Below are positions 43,999 to 53,413 of a stretch of 64,000 nt of DNA, piece after piece. A program made the translations under genes and the position numbers. The stretch is taken from NCBI GenBank assembly GCA_900471525.1, contig UCEZ01000036.1, forward strand, positions 124,001-188,000. The letters are read 5' to 3'. Below the pieces are notes generated by a model, which did not search any database, was not told the origin of the DNA, and saw only the letters and a list, made by a program, of their open reading frames with translations. Every line of letters starts with the position of its first letter. Position 1 is the stretch's first letter. The stretch comes from Hyphomicrobiales bacterium (GTDB taxonomy: Bacteria; Pseudomonadota; Alphaproteobacteria; Rhizobiales; Rhizobiaceae).

Positions 43999-44014
43999 TC
44001 GAAAGGAGACTTTA

Positions 44015-44656
44015 ATGCGTACTCTCATCACCACCCTCATGGCATCTGCCGTGTCCCTCATCGCCTTCTCTGCCGTTCAGGCTGCCGACGCGATCGACGA
44101 AGTTCCCGCTGCCCCGGCCGCCGAATATAGCGAGCCGGCCGCGAAGAACTGGTCGGGTGCCTATGTCGGTGGTACCGCCAACTGGGCTCACGGCCAGTAT
44201 GACGCGACGGGTGGCCGTGGCGCTGCCGGCTTTGGCGGCGGTCTCTACGGCGGCTACAACATGCAGAGCGGCAACATCGTCTACGGTGCGGAAGCCGATA
44301 TCAACTACGGCGATAACGACACCAAGAATGCCGTCCGCAAGATGGAGCAGGGCGTCAACGGCTCGGTCCGCGGCCGAGTCGGCTATGATCTCAACCCGGT
44401 TCTCGTCTATGGAACGGCCGGTGTTGCTGCCTCCAACGTCAAGGCAACCGGCAATGGCGGCGGCTCGGACAAGAACACGCTGCTCGGCTGGACGGCCGGT
44501 GCCGGTGCCGAAGCCTTCGTGACCGACAACGTCACGGCGCGCGTCGAATACCGCTATTCCGACTACGGCTCGAAGGATTTCAGCCTGCCGGGCGGCAAGG
44601 TTTCATCGGGTTACGACGAACACAGCGTCCGCGTCGGTATGGGCGTCAAGTTCTGA
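44015..44656 (+). CDS. RopB/Omp25-like outer membrane beta-barrel protein
   Basis: 213 residues with signal peptide (LITTLMASAVSLIAFSAVQAAD) and the rhizobial/Brucella Omp25-Omp31 layout: a proline/alanine linker, then KNWSGAYVGGTANWAHGQYD, FGGGLYGGYNMQSGNIVYGA, EADINYG, GRVGYDLNPVLVYGTAGVA, and the barrel end VEYRYSDYG ... VRVGMGVKF with a terminal phenylalanine for BAM recognition. The start follows GAAAGGAGACTTTA. A strong terminator follows directly. Probably an abundant monocistronic porin-like protein. Confidence 0.94.
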   Translation: MRTLITTLMASAVSLIAFSAVQAADAIDEVPAAPAAEYSEPAAKNWSGAYVGGTANWAHGQYDATGGRGAAGFGGGLYGGYNMQSGNIVYGAEADINYGDNDTKNAVRKMEQGVNGSVRGRVGYDLNPVLVYGTAGVAASNVKATGNGGGSDKNTLLGWTAGAGAEAFVTDNVTARVEYRYSDYGSKDFSLPGGKVSSGYDEHSVRVGMGVKF

Positions 44657-44676
44657 TCCATCGGAACAAGCATGAT

Positions 44677-44704
44677 AAAAAGGCCGGAGCGATCCGGCCT
44701 TTTT
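44677..44704 (+). terminator. Intrinsic terminator after the outer membrane protein gene
   Basis: AAAAAGGCCGGA (44677-44688) and TCCGGCCTTTTT (44693-44704) pair perfectly around GCGA; the T-rich arm completes the signal, and the mirrored A-run may serve the opposite strand. Confidence 0.9.
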
Positions 44705-44730
44705 TGCGTTTTACGCCAAGACAAACGATA

Positions 44731-45237
44731 TCAGCGCACCATCTCGAAGGTCGGGCATAGAATGTCGTCGATGATAACAGGCGCGCAGGGCAGCATGCCG
44801 ATCTTTGTCAGGACGCGTTGCGATGCGAGATTGTCCGGATGGGTGAAGGCGGTGAAACGATCCGAAAAATCCTTCTCGAAAAACCATCCGGCCAAGGCGC
44901 CGGCGATCTCTGTTGCATAGCCGTTGCCCCAGGCTTCACGGCACATTGAATAGCCGAGTTCATACTGGCCTGTCCGGTCGAGCAGGGAAAATCCCGCCCG
45001 ACCGACGAAGGCGCCGTCCTCGCGCCGCAGCAGCTTGTATTTGGTGATGCCGTCGCGCCTGCGCTCATCGAACCAGTTTTGCAGGCGCTCCTCGGCCTTT
45101 TCGCGGCTCCAGGGTGCGGCGCCGGACAGATACCGCGTTGTGTCGAAGGACGAATGAAGTCCCTGGACAAGTTCGGCGTCTTCCGTGTCCCACATGACAA
45201 GTTGGAGGCGCGACGTTTCTAGGATGATTTCAGCCAT
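44731..45237 (-). CDS. GNAT acetyltransferase, RimJ/RimL type
   Basis: 168 residues: ILETSRLQLVMWDTEDAELV, DGAFVGRAGFSLLDRTGQYELGYSM and the acetyl-CoA loop with REAWGNGYATEIAGALAGW, followed by TAFTHPDNLASQRVLTKIGM. This is the pattern of ribosomal-protein-type N-acetyltransferases; the substrate is unknown. The ATG at 45237 gives MAEIILETSRL, typical of the group. It is the last of a run of minus-strand genes that ends at the OMP terminator. Confidence 0.9.
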   Translation of the reverse strand: MAEIILETSRLQLVMWDTEDAELVQGLHSSFDTTRYLSGAAPWSREKAEERLQNWFDERRRDGITKYKLLRREDGAFVGRAGFSLLDRTGQYELGYSMCREAWGNGYATEIAGALAGWFFEKDFSDRFTAFTHPDNLASQRVLTKIGMLPCAPVIIDDILCPTFEMVR

Positions 45238-45277
45238 GGGCATCACCCGTTTTCATCGACGCCGCGCGATCCAGTGC

Positions 45278-45868
45278 TCAGACCTTGAATTGGGCGTAGT
45301 CGGGGAAGAACTTCTCGAACTTCTGCGGCCAGTTCTTCAGCTTCGGGCGGCCCTTCTGCCATTCACCGGCGAAGCGCACTTCGATATAGCGCAGCAATGC
45401 GGCGAGGGCGAAATGCCCGGCATGCAGCTTGGCGCCGGTCTTCGGCAAGTTGGCATTGAGGTGATCGAGGCCGCGGAGCACCTTTTCCCACTGCTTGTCG
45501 ATCCAGGGCTGGTGGACCTTTTCCGGCGGGTGGAAACGCTTTTCGTAGACGATGGCGAGCAGGCAGTCGCAGATGCCGTCGCACAGTGCTTCAAGCATCT
45601 CGACGTCGGTGCGCTTTTCAGCATTGCGCGGGTAGAGCTTGCCCTTGGTCTCGCGGTCGATGAAGTGCATGATCGCCCGGCTGTCGTAGATCGACTTTCC
45701 TTCGGGTGTGACAAGCGTCGGAATCTTGCCGAGCGGATTGCTGGAAATCAGTTCCGGCGGATTGGCATTGGTGTCGGTCAGCACGCTTTCGGCTGATATG
45801 CCTGCGTAACGCGCGGCCATGCGCACCTTGTTGGAATAGGGCGAGGTCGGGGAATAGAGAATCTTCAT
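45278..45868 (-). CDS. Glutathione S-transferase family protein
   Basis: 196 residues with N-terminal thioredoxin fold (MKILYSPTSPYSNKVRMAAR, NPLGKIPTLVTPEGKSIYDSRAI) where the conserved cis-proline and Ser-Arg are seen, and a helical C-terminal domain ending KNWPQKFEKFFPDYAQFKV. The ATG at 45868 begins a typical family N-terminus; the open frame extends nine codons upstream into the RNase T2 gene. Substrate unknown. Confidence 0.92.
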   Translation of the reverse strand: MKILYSPTSPYSNKVRMAARYAGISAESVLTDTNANPPELISSNPLGKIPTLVTPEGKSIYDSRAIMHFIDRETKGKLYPRNAEKRTDVEMLEALCDGICDCLLAIVYEKRFHPPEKVHQPWIDKQWEKVLRGLDHLNANLPKTGAKLHAGHFALAALLRYIEVRFAGEWQKGRPKLKNWPQKFEKFFPDYAQFKV

Positions 45869-45891
45869 GCGATGTTTCTTTCTTTTGATGG

Positions 45892-46653
45892 TCAAGGGGT
45901 GGCCGGCAGGCTGAGGCTTTTCACCTTGCAGCCGGCGCGATCGATTTCGCCGCAGGCGCGGAAACTCAAATCCTTGTTGAAGCAGATGCGGACTTCATCG
46001 ACGCGCCCGGCCGCGCAGGTGACGGCGAGAGCATTCGCTCGCAGGCCGGGATTGGCGGTGGTCAGGGCGATTTCGATTTCCGCGGCACTCGTTTTTTGAT
46101 GTGATCCGACCGATTGCAGGGCCGGCGGTATCGTCACCCTCTCGCGTGCAGCACGCAGGACGGTAAAATAGTCTCTCTGGCTAAGCCCCGAGCAGGAGCC
46201 GTGTTTGCGCCATTCGTGGCCGATCAGGCCCATCGAGGGCATGATGTCGAACAAGGTCCGCCCCAGTGCTTCCGGCACCCGGTCGGGATCGCGCGTCCGG
46301 CAGAATTCGGGGTAACCCTGTTCGTTCTGCGGCCAGAGCCCATGGACGATGAAACCATGATTGTTGTCCGCGTCGCACTGCATCGAGCGCCCTGTCGGAT
46401 CGTTTTCAAGGCACCAGCTCGGCGACCAGGAAAGCGAAAGCACGTAGAAATCGAAACCGCTGCCAAGGGGAATAGGCTGCGTTTTCTTCTGGGTATTGGT
46501 GATGGGGGTGCCGACGATGGGTGTGTTTGAAGCAGGCAGATCGTTTTGTACCTGCGGGGGCTTTTCTTCGCTCTCGCCACTGCAGGCAGCAAGCGCCAGC
46601 AAACCGAGCAGGGTCAGGGAAATAACGCGAAAACCTGAAATCACGCCTGTCAC
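45892..46653 (-). CDS. Ribonuclease T2 family lipoprotein
   Basis: 253 residues beginning with a lipoprotein signal (LTLLGLLALAACSG, cysteine near residue 23), a low-complexity linker, and a T2 nuclease domain with both catalytic motifs: FIVHGLWPQNEQ (CAS I) and HEWRKHGSCSG (CAS II). FDFYVLSLSWSPSWC precedes. This secreted acid-type RNase cleaves single-stranded RNA through a 2',3'-cyclic intermediate; lipid anchoring to the envelope is less common. The GTG at 46653 forms a GTGA overlap with the preceding gene's stop; an in-frame GTG at 46668 is also possible. Confidence 0.9.
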   Translation of the reverse strand: MTGVISGFRVISLTLLGLLALAACSGESEEKPPQVQNDLPASNTPIVGTPITNTQKKTQPIPLGSGFDFYVLSLSWSPSWCLENDPTGRSMQCDADNNHGFIVHGLWPQNEQGYPEFCRTRDPDRVPEALGRTLFDIMPSMGLIGHEWRKHGSCSGLSQRDYFTVLRAARERVTIPPALQSVGSHQKTSAAEIEIALTTANPGLRANALAVTCAAGRVDEVRICFNKDLSFRACGEIDRAGCKVKSLSLPATP

Positions 46654-47084
46654 CGCAACGAAGCGCACTGCGCACCGTGGACGTACCAGGGATCAAGGCC
46701 GCTCAGGCAGAATTCGATATTAGAGCCGACCCCGGCAAAGCCAAAGCCGCGCTCGATCAGATACCAGAGTGCCCGTTTCTCACCGTCGGTGGTGATCGCC
46801 GTTGCGCGGCAATATTCACGCTCGACCGGATGGGTCTCGTCGCGCAGTTCAAGCCGTTTTTGCCGCATGTCGCGGATTTCGGCGATGGCGATGTCGGTTC
46901 TGAGGTAGTTGGCGGCCTTGTAGCCGAAATTCGACGTGATGAATCCAAGCACCCTGGGATTGCTGCAGGCGTCGGAGATGCGCTCAGCGCCAGAATTCAG
47001 ATAGTCGCCAGCCTTCGCCGGCTCTGCAATGCTTGTCAGGGCGGCAAAGGAGAGGAAAACGGCGGTTGCAAGCATCGCTTTCAT
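46650..47084 (-). CDS. Exported hypothetical protein upstream of RNase T2
   Basis: 144 residues with signal peptide (ATAVFLSFAALTSIAEPAKAG). The mature part, SDACSNPRVLGFITSNFGYKAANYLRTDI and VEREYCRATAITTDGEKRALWYLIERGFGFAGVGSNIEFCLSGLD, contains four cysteines, suggesting two disulfides. I do not recognise the family. GGAGG lies nine bases before the ATG at 47084. Its stop overlaps the RNase T2 start by four bases, so both exported products are made from one transcript, possibly as partners. Confidence 0.8.
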   Translation of the reverse strand: MKAMLATAVFLSFAALTSIAEPAKAGDYLNSGAERISDACSNPRVLGFITSNFGYKAANYLRTDIAIAEIRDMRQKRLELRDETHPVEREYCRATAITTDGEKRALWYLIERGFGFAGVGSNIEFCLSGLDPWYVHGAQCASLR

Positions 47085-47160
47085 GATCGTCTTCCTCCGT
47101 TCAGCTTCGAATGACCGACTGCCAGATTGCGTCTCTTGCGGGCGAACCGTCAAGCCCCGT

Positions 47161-48039
47161 TCAATCCCGCTCGGGGACTTCCTCGCCACGCAGCCAGAAG
47201 GCGCGGGCGGAAGCGTGGCGATCCTGCTTCAGCCGATCCTTGAGGAAGGGGAGGAGGATGTCGAGTTCGTCCTTCAGCGTGAAAGGCGGGTTGACGATGA
47301 TGAGACCCGAGCCCGAAAGACCGGTCGTGTCGCGATCGCTGCGCACCGACAGTTCGGCGCAGAGCATTTTCGGAATTTCCAGTTCCTTCAGGGCGGTATG
47401 GAACTCGGCTATTGGCGCGCCCTGTTTCAGCGGATACCAGAGACAGAAGGTGCCGCCGGAAAAGCGCCGCCAGGCCTTGTGCAGGCCATCGACAAGCCGC
47501 TCGTATTCACCAGAAATCTCGAAAGGCGGATCGACCAGGACGATACCACGCTTCTCTTTGGGCGGCAGGTGGGCGCCAAGAGCTAGCCAGCCGTCAAGCT
47601 CGGTAATGCGGCTCTGGAAATCGCCGTCGAACAGCCGGTGCAGCGTCTCGTAGTCGTCGGGATGCAGTTCCATCGCCGACAACCGGTCCTGCGGCCGCAT
47701 CAGCATGCGCGTGAGTTTCGGAGAGCCGGGATAGAGCGTCAGGCCGCCGTCCGGGCCACGACCCGGATTGAGGTCGCGCACAGCCGTGAGATAGGGCTCC
47801 AGCAACGCCTTTGCCTTGGCCGGAATATCCCCATCGAGAATGCGGCCGATACCATCAACCCATTCGCCGGTCTTCTGTGCCTCCTCGCTGGAAAGGTCGT
47901 AGAGGCCGATGCCGGCATGGGTATCGAGTACGCGAAAGGCCTTGTCCTTCTGTGCCATGTAGACGATCAGCCGGGCGAGCACCGCGTGCTTCAGCACGTC
48001 GGCGAAATTGCCTGCGTGGTAGATGTGACGGTAATTCAT
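47161..48039 (-). CDS. rlmJ: 23S rRNA (adenine2030-N6)-methyltransferase
   Basis: 292 residues. MNYRHIYHAGNFADVLKHAVL is the RlmJ N-terminus, VLDTHAGIGLYDL the S-adenosylmethionine site, and LVDPPFEISGEY holds the DPPF catalytic motif of N6-adenine methyltransferases. GTFCLWYPLKQGAPI follows. The ATG at 48039 is the family start; the frame upstream to 48102 is unrelated. It is divergent from the molybdopterin oxidoreductase gene with 86 bases between starts. Confidence 0.94.
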   Translation of the reverse strand: MNYRHIYHAGNFADVLKHAVLARLIVYMAQKDKAFRVLDTHAGIGLYDLSSEEAQKTGEWVDGIGRILDGDIPAKAKALLEPYLTAVRDLNPGRGPDGGLTLYPGSPKLTRMLMRPQDRLSAMELHPDDYETLHRLFDGDFQSRITELDGWLALGAHLPPKEKRGIVLVDPPFEISGEYERLVDGLHKAWRRFSGGTFCLWYPLKQGAPIAEFHTALKELEIPKMLCAELSVRSDRDTTGLSGSGLIIVNPPFTLKDELDILLPFLKDRLKQDRHASARAFWLRGEEVPERD

Positions 48040-48125
48040 TCGCGTCCCTGATCGTTTGGATGAAATGTTGGAATGCGTGGCGAAGGGGACTTTGAGACCC
48101 ATCTGCGATGCAATATAGAAAAGCC

Positions 48126-50252
48126 ATGAACGTTGCGACCCCTATCAAGTTAGAAAAGTCCGTCGGCCACACCGTCTGTCCGCACGACTGTCCCTCGGCC
48201 TGTGCGCTGGAGGTCGATGTGACACCAGAGGGCCGGATCGGCCGGGTGCGCGGCGCCAGCGCCAATACCTATACCGCTGGCGTCATCTGCGCCAAGGTCG
48301 CCCGCTATTCCGAACGAATCTATCATCCCGGTCGCCTGATGCTGCCGCAGCGCCGCAAGGGCACGAAGGGTGAGGGCGATTGGCAGCGGTTGAGTTGGGA
48401 GGATGCGCTGGACGAGATTGCCGGCGCCTTCGTGAAAGCCGAGCAGCAATATGGCTCCGAGGCCGTCTGGCCGTATTTCTATGCCGGCACGATGGGACAG
48501 GTGCAGCGCGACTCGATCGAGCGGCTGCGGCATGCCAAGAAATATTCCGGCTTCTTCGGCTCGATCTGTACCAACCTTGCCTGGACAGGACTGTCGATGG
48601 CCACCGGCTCCCTGCGCGGCCCCGATCCGCGCGAGATGGCCAAATCCGATTGCGTGGTTATCTGGGGCACCAATGCGGTTTCCACCCAGGTCAACGTGAT
48701 GACCCATGCGGTGAAGGCGCGCAAGGAACGCGGCGCCAAGATCGTCGTCATCGACATTTACGACAATCCGACCATCAAGCAGGCCGATATGGGGCTGGTG
48801 CTGAAGCCCGGCACCGACGCGGCACTCGCCTGCGCCATCATGCACATCGCCTTTCGCGACGGTTACGCCGACCTCGCCTATCTGGCGCAGTATTCCGACG
48901 ATCCCAACGGTCTCGAACAGCATCTAAAGTCGCGCTCGCCGGAATGGGCCTCCGCCATCACCGGGCTTCCGGTCGACGAGATCGAAGCCTTCGGCAAGCT
49001 CGTCGGAACCACGCCGAAAACCTATTTCCGCCTTGGCTACGGCTTCACCCGCCAGCGCAACGGCGCGGTTGCCATCCATGCGGCCGCCTCGGTGCCGACC
49101 GTGCTCGGCTCTTGGAAGCACGAGGGCGGCGGAGCGTTCCATTCCAACAACGATATCTTCAAGTTCGACAAGCGCGAACTGATGGGCTCGGCGATGCTGG
49201 ACCCGGATATCCGCATGCTCGATCAATCACAGATCGGCCGGGTGCTGACCGGCGATGCAGAGGCACTTCGCCATCGCGGGCCGGTGACGGCTCTGTTGAT
49301 CCAGAACACCAATCCGGTCAATGTGGCGCCGGAGCAGCGGCTGGTGAAACAGGGTTTTCTCCGCGACGACCTGTTCGTTGCCGTGCACGAGCAGTTCATG
49401 ACGGATACGGCCAAGGTCGCCGATATCGTCCTGCCGGCCACCATGTTCCTTGAACATGACGATCTCTATCGCGGCGGTGGCCACCAGCACATTCTGCTCG
49501 GCCCCAAGGTTGTCGAACCGCCACCGACGGTGCGGACCAATCTCTTCGTCATCGAGGAACTGGCAAAGCGGCTCGATGTTTCGGACAGGCCCGGTTTCGG
49601 CTTGAACGAGCGCGAGCATATCGACCATATCCTGGTCAACTACGGCATCGACTATGAAGGGCTGAAGCGCGAGAAATGGCTGGATGTCCAGCCCGATTTC
49701 GAAACGGCGCATTTCATCAAGGGCTTCGGCCATCCGGATGGAAAATTCCGCTTCAGGGCCGACTGGACCGGCACGCCCGCGCCGAACCGGCCGCCAAAGG
49801 CGCTCGGCGTTTTCGGTCCGCATGCGCAATTGCCTGAGTTTCCCGATCATGTCGATCTGATCGAGGTGGCCGACGAACAGCATCCGTTCCGTCTGGCGAC
49901 ATCGCCGGCGCGGTCCTTCCTGAACTCGACCTTCGCCGAAACGCCTTCGTCGCTCCAGAAGGAAGTCCGGCCGGAAGCGATGATCCATGCCGAGGATGCA
50001 GCCGCGCTTGGTATCGCCGACGGCGATACCGTCCGGATCGGCAACGAGCGCGGCGAAATCCGCCTGCATGCGAAGATCGGCGGCGGCGCGCGGCGCGGCG
50101 TGGTGATCTGCGAGGGGCTCTGGCCGAATGACGCGCATCTGGACGGCGAGGGCATCAATGTGCTGACCGGTGCCGACGCGGCAGCGCCCTATGGCGGCGC
50201 TGCCTTCCACGACAATCACGTATGGATGAAAAAAGACGGCTCGGCGTCCTGA
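48126..50252 (+). CDS. Molybdopterin-dependent oxidoreductase, formate dehydrogenase/DMSO reductase type
   Basis: 708 residues, no twin-arginine signal, so probably cytoplasmic. N-terminal [4Fe-4S] cluster site CPHDCPSAC with the fourth cysteine in AGVICAKV; GSICTNLAWTG near residue 145 contains a cysteine that may ligate molybdenum. Then VVIWGTNAVSTQVN, IVVIDIYDNPTIKQADMGLV, PATMFLEHDDLYRGGGHQHIL, and a C-terminal dinucleotide-binding domain (DAAALGIADGDTVRIGNERG). No small electron-transfer subunit is adjacent, so partner and substrate are unknown. Confidence 0.9.
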   Translation: MNVATPIKLEKSVGHTVCPHDCPSACALEVDVTPEGRIGRVRGASANTYTAGVICAKVARYSERIYHPGRLMLPQRRKGTKGEGDWQRLSWEDALDEIAGAFVKAEQQYGSEAVWPYFYAGTMGQVQRDSIERLRHAKKYSGFFGSICTNLAWTGLSMATGSLRGPDPREMAKSDCVVIWGTNAVSTQVNVMTHAVKARKERGAKIVVIDIYDNPTIKQADMGLVLKPGTDAALACAIMHIAFRDGYADLAYLAQYSDDPNGLEQHLKSRSPEWASAITGLPVDEIEAFGKLVGTTPKTYFRLGYGFTRQRNGAVAIHAAASVPTVLGSWKHEGGGAFHSNNDIFKFDKRELMGSAMLDPDIRMLDQSQIGRVLTGDAEALRHRGPVTALLIQNTNPVNVAPEQRLVKQGFLRDDLFVAVHEQFMTDTAKVADIVLPATMFLEHDDLYRGGGHQHILLGPKVVEPPPTVRTNLFVIEELAKRLDVSDRPGFGLNEREHIDHILVNYGIDYEGLKREKWLDVQPDFETAHFIKGFGHPDGKFRFRADWTGTPAPNRPPKALGVFGPHAQLPEFPDHVDLIEVADEQHPFRLATSPARSFLNSTFAETPSSLQKEVRPEAMIHAEDAAALGIADGDTVRIGNERGEIRLHAKIGGGARRGVVICEGLWPNDAHLDGEGINVLTGADAAAPYGGAAFHDNHVWMKKDGSAS

Positions 50253-50259
50253 CGCGGGA

Positions 50260-50712
50260 TCAGAGGCATGGATTGAGCGTCGGGATGCGGTCGACGGCGA
50301 GCAGTTCGTCGATCTCTTTCTCGGCCGCTTTAAGCTCTGCGGCGGATGATATCCTCATGGCAGAATAGAGTTCGACTTGTCCGCCTTCGGGAGCGCAAAG
50401 ACCCGGCTGCTTGCCAACTTCTTGCATGCGCCGCTCAACCTGACTGTTGAGTTCCTTCAGAGTCTGGCCGGTGTTCCTTACCGTGAAGGCCGTGTATTTC
50501 GCCAGCGACGAGGTCAAAAACGCCTTGAATTCGGCATCCTTCCCCGGAAAGCATGTATCTGAAACTGCTTTCGCTGTCAGGGTGATCTCAAAGCCACACA
50601 GAATGCCATTGTCGTTCGGCCCCGGTCCGACCAGCACCTCCTCGCCGAAGGCAGGCTGAAAGGCAAGGAGACAGAAAAAAGCCATTCCGACGTGACGAAA
50701 TTTGCAATCCAT
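50260..50712 (-). CDS. Exported hypothetical protein, 150 residues
   Basis: A signal peptide (VGMAFFCLLAFQPAFGEE) precedes a small mature protein with three to four cysteines (ILCGFEIT, DTCFPGKD, GLCAPEGG, LNPCL). Not recognised. The C-terminal half is helical and charged (AELKAAEKEIDELLAV). It is convergent with the molybdopterin oxidoreductase gene and divergent from the Nudix gene. Rhizobial codon use and the signal peptide support it. Confidence 0.65.
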   Translation of the reverse strand: MDCKFRHVGMAFFCLLAFQPAFGEEVLVGPGPNDNGILCGFEITLTAKAVSDTCFPGKDAEFKAFLTSSLAKYTAFTVRNTGQTLKELNSQVERRMQEVGKQPGLCAPEGGQVELYSAMRISSAAELKAAEKEIDELLAVDRIPTLNPCL

Positions 50713-50850
50713 CTGAACTCCTTCGGGAAACGTGCGACGATCAGAACATCCATACGATCACAGGACGATTACGACAAAAACACGCGGTGCGTCTCGACGG
50801 GCGAATACGGGTGTGCGATGGAAACCCGGAATTTGAGGGAAATTGTGGCT

Positions 50851-51453
50851 ATGTCTTTCTTCCGTGATGCAAAAATCGAAATTCTCAAGGACGAGACGCT
50901 TTCGAAAAACTGGTACCACCTCCGCAATGTCACCTTCAATTACACCGGCTCGAACGGTGTCACGAAAAAGCTGAAGCGCGAGGTCTATGACCGCGGCAAT
51001 GGCGCGACCATCCTGCTCTATGATCCGAAGCGCGAGAGCGTCATCCTCGTGCGCCAGTTCCGGATGCCTGCACAGCTGAACGGCCATTCCGGCTGGCTGT
51101 TGGAAACACCGGCCGGGTTGCTCGATGGCGATCATCCTGCCGAGGCGATCAAACGCGAGGTGATGGAGGAAACCGGCTATCTGGTGACGGATGTCCGTCC
51201 GGTCTTCCAGGCTTTCATGTCGCCCGGCGCAGTGACCGAGACGATCCACTTCTTCGCGGCAGTCATCGACGCGACGGTTCGCGCCGATGACGGCGGCGGT
51301 GCCGCGCACGAGGACGAGGACATCGAGGTTCTCGAGGTTCCGCTCGGTGATGCCATGGCGATGATCGATATCGGCGAGATCTGCGACGGCAAGACTATTA
51401 TGTTGCTGCAGTGGGCGATGCTGAACCGGAAAAAACTCACATCCGCCGTTTAA
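50851..51453 (+). CDS. Nudix hydrolase, GDP-mannose/ADP-ribose pyrophosphatase (NudK) type
   Basis: 200 residues: KNWYHLRNVTFNYTGSNG, GATILLYDPKRESVILVRQF then WLLETPAGLLDG and the Nudix helix IKREVMEETGYLV. The early part of the Nudix box is one residue shorter than the textbook pattern, as in NudK relatives. DIGEICDGKTIMLLQWAMLN at the end is typical of the NudK group, which hydrolyses GDP-mannose and similar compounds. The ATG at 50851 gives the family N-terminus MSFFRDAKIEIL; frames upstream to 50692 are not family-like. Confidence 0.88.
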   Translation: MSFFRDAKIEILKDETLSKNWYHLRNVTFNYTGSNGVTKKLKREVYDRGNGATILLYDPKRESVILVRQFRMPAQLNGHSGWLLETPAGLLDGDHPAEAIKREVMEETGYLVTDVRPVFQAFMSPGAVTETIHFFAAVIDATVRADDGGGAAHEDEDIEVLEVPLGDAMAMIDIGEICDGKTIMLLQWAMLNRKKLTSAV

Positions 51454-51497
51454 AAAGCTGTTTGAAGAAGAAAGGCCATAATCAGACCGCGGGACGC

Positions 51498-52130
51498 TTA
51501 GTCCTTGGCTGATATCGCCTTGCCACCGTCCATCCGCACCTTGCCCTCAGCTACCAGACGCAGTGCGGCGGGATAAGCCTTGTGCTCTTCGATCAGCACT
51601 CTTGCTGCAAGGTCTTCCGCCGTATCACCCGGCAGCACTGGCACGGCCGTCTGGAGGATTACAGGCCCCTCGTCCATGCCTTCGGTGACGAAATGCACGG
51701 TGCAGCCGGCCTCGTTCATACCGGCATCGATCGCGCGCTGATGGGTGTGAAGGCCGGGGAACAGGGGAAGCAGGGAAGGGTGGATATTGATGATCCGGCC
51801 TTCATAGGCATTGATGAAGGTAGCGCTCAAGAGCCGCATATAGCCGGCCAGGCAGATGATGTCGGGCGAAAGGCTTTCAAGCGTTGTGAGGATCGCCGCT
51901 TCATGCGCGTCCTTGCTGTCATAGTCCTTACGGACGAAGGAGAAGGTCTCAATGCCGAGCGCCGCCGCCTTTGCGAGCCCGCCGGCATCGGCCTTGTCGG
52001 AAATCACGGCCACGATCTCGGCCGGAAAATCCGTTTCCGAGGCTGCCTTCGCCAGCGCCAGCATGTTGGAGCCGCCGCCGGAAATGAACACTACGACCCG
52101 TTTACAGGTCGTTTTCACCGTATCGTTCAT
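51498..52130 (-). CDS. purN: Phosphoribosylglycinamide formyltransferase
   Basis: Transfers the formyl group from 10-formyl-THF to GAR in purine synthesis. 210 residues: [66 protein letters not shown] with the catalytic Asn/His, and [14 protein letters not shown] with the active Asp. The start overlaps the purM stop by four bases, giving the common purMN coupling. Confidence 0.97.
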   Translation of the reverse strand: MNDTVKTTCKRVVVFISGGGSNMLALAKAASETDFPAEIVAVISDKADAGGLAKAAALGIETFSFVRKDYDSKDAHEAAILTTLESLSPDIICLAGYMRLLSATFINAYEGRIINIHPSLLPLFPGLHTHQRAIDAGMNEAGCTVHFVTEGMDEGPVILQTAVPVLPGDTAEDLAARVLIEEHKAYPAALRLVAEGKVRMDGGKAISAKD

Positions 52131-53197
52131 AGAGCAAGCGTGCCCTTGTAGATCGTGCCGGCGGCACCTTCCTCGCGGGCGACCATGCGGCCGAGCGTAA
52201 AGACCGTTTCGCCTTCGGCCGTCAGCACCGAAGCGACCTTTTCGGCATCTTCCGCTGCCACGACGACGATCATGCCGACGCCGCAGTTGAAGGTGCGCAG
52301 CATCTCGTTGGCGGCCACGCCGCCGGTGTTGGCAAGCCAGGAGAAGACGGCCGGCGCCTTGATGGCACCAAGATCGATTTCAGCCGCCAGATGCTTCGGC
52401 AGCACCCGCGGAATGTTCTCCGGAAAGCCGCCGCCGGTGATGTGGGCAAGCGCCTTCAGTGCACCGGTCTCGCGGATCGCCTTCAAGAGCGGCTTCACGT
52501 AGATGCGCGTCGGCGTCATCAGGACGTCGGCCAAGGTGCCTTCACCGAACGGCGCCGGTGCATCCCAGGCAAGGCCGGAGAGCGAGACGATCTTGCGCAC
52601 CAGCGAATAGCCGTTCGAATGCACCCCGGAGGAGGCAAGGCCGAGGATGACGTCGCCCTCGGCGATATCGCCCACCGGCAGCAACTGCCCGCGTTCGGCA
52701 GCACCCACGGCAAAGCCTGCGAGATCATAGTCGCCACCCGCATACATGCCCGGCATTTCGGCGGTTTCGCCGCCGATGAGCGCGCAGCCCGCCTCGCGGC
52801 AGCCGGCCGCAATGCCGCCGACGATGGAAGCGCCCTGATCCGGATCGAGCTTGCCGGTGGCGAAGTAGTCGAGGAAGAACAGCGGTTCGGCGCCCTGGAC
52901 GACGAGGTCGTTGACGCACATGGCAACGAGATCGATGCCGACCGTGTCGTGCTTGTTGGCGTCGATGGCGATCTTCAGCTTGGTGCCGACGCCGTCATTG
53001 GCCGCAACCAGAACCGGATCCTTGAAACCGGCCGCCTTCAGGTCGAACAAGCCACCAAACCCGCCGATCTCGCCGTCGGCGCCGGGGCGCCGTGTCGAGC
53101 GCACATGCGGCTTGATTTTTTCCACCAAAAGGTTTCCGGCATCGATATCCACACCCGCATCGCTGTAGGTCAGACCGTTCTTTCCTGGCTCGCTCAT
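52127..53197 (-). CDS. purM: Phosphoribosylformylglycinamidine cyclo-ligase
   Basis: AIR synthetase of purine synthesis. 356 residues: [75 protein letters not shown] and [17 protein letters not shown], all PurM signatures. purN follows with a four-base overlap. It is divergent from the AI-2E family gene with 216 bases between starts; promoters for purine genes are expected there, but no clear operator was seen. Confidence 0.97.
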   Translation of the reverse strand: MSEPGKNGLTYSDAGVDIDAGNLLVEKIKPHVRSTRRPGADGEIGGFGGLFDLKAAGFKDPVLVAANDGVGTKLKIAIDANKHDTVGIDLVAMCVNDLVVQGAEPLFFLDYFATGKLDPDQGASIVGGIAAGCREAGCALIGGETAEMPGMYAGGDYDLAGFAVGAAERGQLLPVGDIAEGDVILGLASSGVHSNGYSLVRKIVSLSGLAWDAPAPFGEGTLADVLMTPTRIYVKPLLKAIRETGALKALAHITGGGFPENIPRVLPKHLAAEIDLGAIKAPAVFSWLANTGGVAANEMLRTFNCGVGMIVVVAAEDAEKVASVLTAEGETVFTLGRMVAREEGAAGTIYKGTLAL

Positions 53198-53413
53198 GGC
53201 TTGATCTCCGCCGGCTCGTCATATTTGGATTGCGATTGGCATGATGACTTGGGAAGTGCAAGCATATTGCCCCTGATATTCCGCTTTTTCACCGTTTTGC
53301 CCGGTTGTTGTGGCCGTTTGCAGCCATAGGCTTGACCGCGGTCAGTGGCCCATCCTATCTCCAAAGGCGGAAGCGGCGTGTTGCCGTTCGGCGCGGGACA
53401 TCGGAACAGCGGC

